Of a DNA stretch of 64,000 nt, positions 58,074 through 64,000 are shown in pieces. Position 1 is the first letter of the stretch; the number at the start of each line of letters is the position of its first letter. Source of the stretch: Carya illinoinensis (Eukaryota; Streptophyta; Magnoliopsida; Fagales; Juglandaceae). The notes under the pieces were generated by a model. The model was not told the origin of the DNA, did not search any database, and saw only the letters and a list, made by a program, of their open reading frames with translations. The DNA is taken from the NCBI RefSeq assembly GCF_018687715.1, contig NC_056766.1, positions 16,494,001 to 16,558,000 of the forward strand. The letters are read 5' to 3'. Made by a program: the position numbers and the translations under genes.

Positions 58074-58580
58074 TGAGCAATGCTCTAGACCTTTTTTTTT
58101 TTTTTTTTTTTTTGAGAAAATGGTAACTTGATATTAAGATCTCAAAGGAGATGATTGCGAATACAAAGAGGATAATTCTCTACATGAAGTGATTCCTCAT
58201 ACAAGTCTAGTGAACTCTTCGCCAAGGAGTGAGCTACCACATTGACTTGTCTTGGTACATGTCGAAAGGACTATGTTTGATAACAAGCTAGTAATTTCTT
58301 TATATTTAGAAATATCAGGCCAACAGTACTCGAATTCTCAGCGGTATTAGTTATGCCATTAACCACCTATTTGAGCAATGCTATACAGTCTTAAGTGTGC
58401 AAGATTGCTTACATATTCCATTTGAGTAAAAGTCGGATCTAACATTAATAAATAAATAAATCAATCAATCAATCGTTGTTAAAGTTAACTAACTTTCTTA
58501 AAAGGATTGCATTATTCTAATGTTATTCTGTCGCTATTCTAGAGTGCACACTTCAAACAATATCTAGCGTTATTCTCACG
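58074..58580. mobile_element. MITE-like element, split by a LINE insertion
   Basis: With the LINE removed, the left end reads GAGCAATGCTATACAGTCTT and the right end, on the opposite strand, GAGAATAACGCTAGATATTG. Both continue into (A)AGTGTGCA. These are imperfect long inverted repeats of a non-autonomous DNA transposon. Possible 7-bp flanks ACCGATT and ACGGATT differ at one position. Superfamily is not assigned. Confidence 0.5.
58085..58370 (-). mobile_element. 5'-truncated LINE (L1-type) 3' end with target duplication
   Basis: On the minus strand the segment ends in a 22-base A tail (T run at 58092-58113). Upstream it encodes an RNase H-like C-terminus: FRHVPRQVNVVAHSLAKSS, then a short tail and stop. 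A frameshift or stop lies just before it. It is flanked by TTGAGCAATGCT at 58073-58084 and 58371-58382. A poly-A tail, heavy 5' truncation and a 12-bp or longer duplication together are typical of target-primed LINE insertion. Seven bases separate the left duplication from the tail, so the duplication may originally have been longer. Confidence 0.85.
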
Positions 58581-58711
58581 GATTTACTTGTTTTTGAATA
58601 GGCCAATGCATGTCCCTATCCAAGAAGAAAATAATTTCGTCGTGATCAAGCGGAGGAATCGTGGGAATCTAGGCCAACTAACCAGCTTCGTGCACTATAA
58701 GCAGGTTGTGT

Positions 58712-59500
58712 CACTACAAGAAATTCGCCCTTTTGCAGCGCATAAAATCGCTGCAAATACATACAAAAAACGCTGATATTAATCAATTGCAGCGTTATTA
58801 CCCTCCTTGCATCTTCGACAGTATAAATGTGATATTTTTGATCAATTCCAACGTTGCTGAAAATACGCTGCAAAAGGATTCATTTGCAGCGTTCTTACAC
58901 CGCTGAAAATCATATAATTTTCCGCTGCAAAAGACCACATCATCTGAACGGGTTGGCGCTGCAATAGATCAATCGCAGCGAAATTTATCCTTGCTATATC
59001 AATAAAGTTCGCTGCAATAGACATCCAACAACAGCAACGCTACAGCTTGTTCGTTGCTTTTGTAGCTTTTTGCAACACTTAGAATCGCTGCAATTAATAT
59101 ATACGCGCTGCAATTGATCTACGTTAAAAGCAACATAGCATTTTAGCGCTGCTTTTGTTACCTATTGCAGCATCACTTCATCGCTGCAATAAACAAAAAA
59201 ACGCTGGAATTGATATGGCAAAGCAACAATTAGTTTCGTTGCTTTTATTTATTTACAACGTAATTAAATCGCTGCAATGAGAGAAAAAGCGCTGCAATAG
59301 AGTAGACCAACAGCAACATATTTATATTCGTTGCTTTGGCCTGTAGTTGCAACGCTCTGTTATCGTTGCGTTTGAGTTTTTGCAACGTTAAGGAACGCTG
59401 CAAAAGACTAATTGCAGCGTTTTGGTAAATTATTTATAATACCCAGGATTTAATGGTTTTTTAATTGCAACGATCAAAAAACGCTGCAAAAGATGGCTTT
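58712..59500. mobile_element. Terminal region of a CACTA (En/Spm-type) transposon
   Basis: Begins CACTACAAGAAATTCGCC, a classic plant CACTA terminus, preceded by TGT (a possible 3-bp target copy, 58709-58711). The next 780 bp are packed with CGCTGCAA / TTGCAGCG motifs on both strands (more than twenty), the kind of subterminal repeats bound by CACTA transposase partner proteins. The matching opposite end (...TTCTTGTAGTG) was not found up to 64000, so the element is either truncated or extends beyond the window. Confidence 0.85.
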
Positions 59501-59997
59501 ACAGTTTTTTTTTTCCCGTCCGCTTCGGCTTATAACTAGGTCAATTAACTTAGTTAAATGTCCAATTTTGTAACTAACTGTAAATAATAAATTATTTTAA
59601 ATCCAAATAATATTATTAATTGTTAGTTATTTATATGTCCAAATAATAAATTATTTGTGTCTTAATACCTTAAATCCAATTTAAGGTATTTTCAAGCTTT
59701 TTTTCACCTATATGAAACGACACCTAGCTTAAACCCAATATTAAGTACTTATAAATTAGCAAACATAATAAAAAATCCGGTGACACATATTATATAGTTA
59801 GCAATGAATATCTTGGATAAAAGTCTTGTGATATAACATCAAACACAGAGGGAATCTATTCCTCTTTGGGAATTCACAAAATATAGTTATGGGCTATACA
59901 ATGGGGTGGACCAAATGGAACCAAGATCACAGCCACTTTTCTATCCACTAAATATATAGTGCTTCCAGTCTTGCTCTTTTATATTTAAAAATGTTAT
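59501..59997. other. AT-rich sequence next to the CACTA end
   Basis: Contains a repeated CCAAATAATAAATTATTT-type motif (near 59598 and 59638). No gene or termini seen. Confidence 0.4.
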
Positions 59998-60114
59998 TTA
60001 CACCAAGTGCACCTGGGCATTGTAGGCAGGATATATCAACTTCTCTTCTGCATCATGCGGGGGAAATTGATCTGTTGCATTATTTATAACGTCTTTCTCT
60101 CCAATCCAACCTAC
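59998..60114 (-). CDS. Possible terminal exon of an unrecognised gene
   Basis: On the minus strand a strong acceptor (T-rich tract then ATCACAG) is followed by 38 open codons (VGWIGEKDVINNATDQF... ending NAQVHLV) and TAA. Composition is more balanced than the surrounding AT-rich DNA. No domain is recognised. Upstream exons would lie to the right, but none could be linked with confidence; a second exon-like piece lies at 62010-62071. It could belong to the coiled-coil gene at the right edge only if that stop codon were skipped by splicing, or it could be chance or part of the CACTA element. Confidence 0.25.
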   Translation of the reverse strand, partial: VGWIGEKDVINNATDQFPPHDAEEKLIYPAYNAQVHLV

Positions 60115-62009
60115 CTGTGATAAAAAAAAAATGCCTAGTCAGGTGATTGCAAATACTTAGTAGTAGCGATTTATTATTATCAATCGCTAAAAGAACTCCC
60201 AAAAATTCACAGTCTTTGGTAAGAACTACCCAAGTATTTGCTATTATCAAGAACTCAACAATATCCCTACTGTAGCAGTTTTCTATGATATTAAGTACAC
60301 GTGGTAAGTGTGCACTGGAGAATCACAGATCACTCTCTACTTCACTATCCGCTATTTCTGCATCCTTAGGATACATCTAGAGCAGGACAATCATCAAAAC
60401 CAATCAACCAAGATTACACTTATATCACATCCTAAAGTTGAATCAAATCCAATGTATTCACCCAAGCATCATAAAAACAACCCCCAGTTTACACAACACA
60501 ACACTACATTATACTAGATGTTGAGCTATCTCATTATGCACCCAAAGTTACATTGCAAACCACAGTTATAGTTCATATACAGCCTTGATAATTTCGAGTT
60601 CGGAATCTTATGATTCTAAGTGTAATATAAATTAGCATATTAATAAATATGCTGGCAAACAGGGACCAAATCATCCAAGATAACACATTCTTATCATGCA
60701 TATAAGTGTACTTGAGAAGAATATGTTACATTGCTGGCTGGTCTACTTTCATTAAACTTTATGATAATGAAATACTTGAAAAATCTCCTAAACAGTTTTA
60801 TCCAAGTACACTTATATTTCTATAGTCATCCATTGTTACCTGTCAGTGCTCAACTTCCTCATTTCCCGTATATTTCAACACCAACTGCTCTGGTTGATAA
60901 GTTAATAAACACTCTAAATATATATTTCACAGATAATCAGAAGAAGTCTCACTCTCACTGTGCAAACATAATCAGAAACAATGTTCAAGACAGTAATACA
61001 TCAGGAACTTTTTTGCAAAACTGTAACAAAAGGATGCTAAGAAAACTTTGAGATATGGAAAAAATTTGGAAGCACTTGTTTCTGCTTGTTTTCAGTCCAT
61101 AGTTGTTTAAGTTACATTGAGATATGAAACCTCCAATGGCAATCAAACCAGTAACTCCAGAATCCAGCTGTTAAACCCATTCCCAGAGGCGATGGATATA
61201 GAAATTCATGGTTTGTTACCTACCCATCTGTCCAGTATTTAAATAAAGTTGTGGCCTATACAACTTTGAATCAGCCTCCATTTATTTATGGTTGAGTTAA
61301 TAAAACCTGGATAATTTGATATCACATGGGCTATAACTAATCATTTCAATAGCATTAGTTTTACCATATGTAACAGAGTTTTTTTTTTTTATCTAACGTG
61401 GATTCCAATTGCAAGCATATATTCCAGCAAGCGTTAAGCATATTCACCTAATGCTAGGATTTGCTATATTCAATGAAAACACGCATTAAAAAAAATAAAA
61501 CAGATCCAACCCTTTTTTAATGTGTAATGTTCATGGCTCTAAAGTTTAGTTCCTGGTACATCAGAAGCCATATTTGCATATATGGCTTTTCTTGAGGGAC
61601 CATTTGGCCATTTGTCCTCGGGAGTACTAATACCTATCCCTGTTTTGCATTAAAAACAGGGGGAACTTGATACATTGCAAATGGAGTGGATTAGGAGAAC
61701 AGTTTGCTCTGTCATGTTCAAAGTTACTCATGACAACTCATCTCATACATTGGATAACATGCTTGTCAAAATATAGGGTACCCACTTCATATTTACCCCA
61801 TTTCAGAATCTGAAAGTGTTGTAGGGAGCTTTGCCCGTGGACAAGCAAGCCTAATTATAGACATTCTTTAGTGGTCCTAAACCTGAATTCTTTTTAGTAG
61901 CATAAAACACCTCAACATGAAGATCCAAGTTTATGTCATCACAGAGAAAAATGACACACTACTGGTTGGAAGATTCAATACGTATTCCACATGTTGTGCA
62001 AAACCATAC
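60115..62009. other. AT-rich, intron-like sequence
   Basis: No gene supported. Several minus-strand donor-like sites (for example CTGACAG/GTAACA near 60841) occur without matching open exons. A 10-base T run lies near 61379-61390. Confidence 0.4.
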
Positions 62010-62071
62010 CTGGAATTATAAATGCTAGGAAAACACCACAAAGTGAAGGCATCCATTGAATCCTCATATCT
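62010..62071 (-). other. Exon-like segment (minus strand)
   Basis: A T-rich tract with TTCTTCAG precedes and CCAG/GTATGG follows an open 62-bp segment that can read MRIQWMPSLCGVFLAFIIPG, a hydrophobic stretch. Splice signals are good on both sides, but there is no family match and no certain partner exons. Confidence 0.2.
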
Positions 62072-63581
62072 GAAGAAAAAAAAAATAAGCATGTTTTGAC
62101 AGTATGGGAACATATGAATGGTAAACCTCTCTCCAAGTTGGAAAACCTGAATTAGAAAAGGGAAGAGACCGTATTTCACTACTTTGGTCTAATAAGTAGC
62201 AACAGCAAATGATGTTCCCATTCACACTGGGAACAAGGTTTGTAAAAAATCAGTGATTAATTTGTAGCACTATGGTGGTGCATAAGTGGTAAGTGAGTAG
62301 AAAACTACTACCCCAATAAAAAGCTATTGAAACTTTTCTTTACCTGTCTCTCTTTTCTGTTACATTAACAGATTCTCTCCATATTGGCTTACACACAATG
62401 TAACCATAACCTTAAACTATTGTTTTTGTCTACATTTACTGATTCTTATAGCTGTCACTTCACAAATGACAGTACCCAAATATAGGTATTGAACACTCTC
62501 CAGAATGCATTAACAAAAAACATTTTTCCAAGCAATGAATTTATTTGCAACTCTATAAGTAAACCTAATATCATCTCTTAGGATACACTAGACCTACACA
62601 GGGCCTCACCTAAACTCTAAGGCAAGACTGCATTGATTCTGAAAATTTCTATGCAGTAATTTCCATAGAACTCCATAAAGCTTGGTATTGTGTTCAGCCA
62701 TTAATTTCCTGTCCCCTAAAAGTGCTATAACAACAGTACAGATTCTACTTCAAAATCCTACTGAAGTATTCTTCAGTAATATATACATGTTTACACAAAT
62801 CTATATTAATGGTTTTGCTTCCACCCAAATATAGATTCCACCAAATCTATGGTCCATGTCTGCTGGTCAACTTTCACATACCAGCAATAGTACTGTATTA
62901 AAGGGAAGAGGAAGACATAACCTCATTGTGGCAAGTAACCAAAAAAAGTAGGCTTTTCTAGCATTCAAATAAGTGGAGATGAATCCATACCTGAATACAT
63001 ATTTCATATGTCCCCAGTCACTCCAATACATCTCATCCATGCCACAATAATGCTGAAGTGCTGCATACCAATTTCATCATCTGTCCTATTATAATCAGAA
63101 ATCCATGATAAGATCAGTCACCACGGCAATACCAGAAATATACTGAACAATTTACACTTTCAGAACTTATCCATCTAAGGTAGTATGTAAAATAGAAGAC
63201 ATTGTTAGTATAAACCCATAAAAGCATAGATCACTTTCATTACTTATCCATCTAGATGTAGCCTTAATGAAGCTGTTCAGAATGAAGTTAAGCATTTAGA
63301 AACTACAAATTATGCTCTTACTGTGGATAAACAAGAAAATGCCAGGTTGTGTATAATTCCATCACTTGGTGTAAACATTATAAGCAACCCTAACTATCAC
63401 CACAATTCCCTTGTAAAAAATACAATTAATCTCCTGGAATCACTTATAGACTTACTTAACTTCCATAGAATCACGAAGGATTGTGCATATGCCCATAATA
63501 CGTCACATAATTGCGTTCTTAATTCAAACCAATTCTGGAATTTCCCAGTGCCAGTCACATGCATCCTTATCCAACACCAAT

Positions 63582-63613
63582 GCGTGACTGTATGAATATT
63601 CATACAGTCACGC
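63582..63613. repeat. Perfect 32-bp palindrome
   Basis: The half-site GCGTGACTGTATGAAT is followed immediately by its exact reverse complement, with no spacer. It lies about 200 bp beyond the stop codon of the right-edge gene. Chance occurrence of a perfect 16-bp arm is unlikely. Confidence 0.95.
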
Positions 63614-63675
63614 CCAAAAAGCCCCTCAACTGCCCAATGCCGCTGACCCTTTACAAAAAAGTAGACAACCTTCCT

Positions 63676-63720
63676 TTATATATATATATATATATATGTA
63701 TGTATATATATATATTATAT
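63676..63720 (+). repeat. TA-rich microsatellite
   Basis: A (TA)n run interrupted by GTATG, about 45 bp. Confidence 0.85.
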
Positions 63721-63810
63721 GGTAACCTCATTGGTCACCCACCATCTCCAACAACCAAAAAGTGCCCAACCCCCTCAAAAAATGTCATTCCCTTTATTTA
63801 TCGGCGACGC

Positions 63811-64000
63811 TCATGGAGTCTCTCCATGATCCTGGATCGACTCCGTGTTCCCACGGAAATTGAGTAAAAATTCCCTCATAATCTTATCTGTTTCATTTTG
63901 CCTCTCACGCAGTTTCATTACTTCATCCTGAAGTACATCAAGCTGTGTCTTGTACTTGTCGGCATCTTTTCTATAATTCTCTGCATCTTTCTTGTAAGTG
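63811..64000 (-). CDS. C-terminal exon of a coiled-coil protein (partial)
   Basis: On the minus strand the frame is open from the window edge to TGA at 63811-63813, giving 62 residues and no start. It begins TYKKDAENYRKDADKYK, continues with a heptad-like charged segment (LDVLQDEVMKLRERQNETDK) and ends with MREFLLNF and a short polar tail. Codon use and composition look like real coding sequence, unlike most of the window. Coiled-coil C-termini like this occur in several plant protein types, including proteins encoded by CACTA and other DNA transposons, and a CACTA end lies 5 kb away. No family is assigned. Whether an intron begins near the window edge cannot be judged. Confidence 0.6.
   Translation of the reverse strand, partial: TYKKDAENYRKDADKYKTQLDVLQDEVMKLRERQNETDKIMREFLLNFRGNTESIQDHGETP

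Larger units (their letters stand above)
62072..63810. other. AT-rich, intron-like or 3' flanking sequence
   Basis: No gene supported. It contains a perfect 32-bp palindrome (63582-63613) and a TA-rich microsatellite (63676-63720). It lies downstream of the stop codon of the coiled-coil gene at the right edge. Confidence 0.4.

Noticed and set aside
58588..59024. Short frames on both strands
   Set aside because: They arise from the CGCTGCAA subterminal repeats of the CACTA end.
1..64000. An intact multi-gene system (defence, biosynthetic cluster or similar)
   Set aside because: Apart from one broken P450 and a partial exon, every coding trace belongs to transposable elements; nothing supports a functional gene cluster here.

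Overview
This is a gene-poor window from a plant nuclear genome, most likely a woody dicot. The evidence is a CYP82-type plant cytochrome P450 with the usual single intron, Ty3/gypsy chromovirus and Ty1/copia LTR elements, hAT, CACTA, LINE and MITE sequences, and an AT-rich, repeat-dominated base composition. The species cannot be fixed from sequence alone. No bacterial, organellar or viral gene system was seen.

Layout. 182-2562 holds a two-exon CYP82-like P450 that is broken by an in-frame stop and has lost key residues. 3026-3972 is a complete non-autonomous hAT-like element with an 8-bp target duplication. 4030-6331 is a truncated LTR-like segment carrying a minisatellite. 6332 to about 26655 is the dominant feature: a 20.3-kb tandem array of about 27 copies of a 770-795-bp monomer. 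It has two sequence subfamilies, multimeric higher-order periods and an apparently perfect 2301-bp duplication. 26656-27831 contains decayed relatives of the same monomer. 27832-29335 is the 5' end of a second hAT-like element.

From about 29.3 to 52.1 kb the window is a nest of Ty3/gypsy sequence. It includes a minus-strand LTR, two related LTRs (31103-34406 and 42936-46325) carrying different minisatellites, and a decayed chromovirus integrase/chromodomain gene (37342-42312) split by a 3.8-kb solo LTR with intact target duplication. A minus-strand gag with its tRNA-Met primer site lies at 50530-51420. 52112-56853 is an old Ty1/copia element with both LTRs but only a gag remnant inside. 58073-58580 is a MITE-like element split by a 5'-truncated LINE. 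58712-59500 is one end of a CACTA transposon. The right edge contains the last exon of an unrecognised coiled-coil protein on the minus strand (63811 to the window edge).

No set of genes works together here. The interest lies in the satellite array and in the layered insertion history. The combination of a large satellite, chromovirus LTRs and solo LTRs fits pericentromeric or other heterochromatin, but that is an inference. All comparisons were made by eye, so identity levels are qualitative and boundaries marked as approximate may be off by tens of bases.
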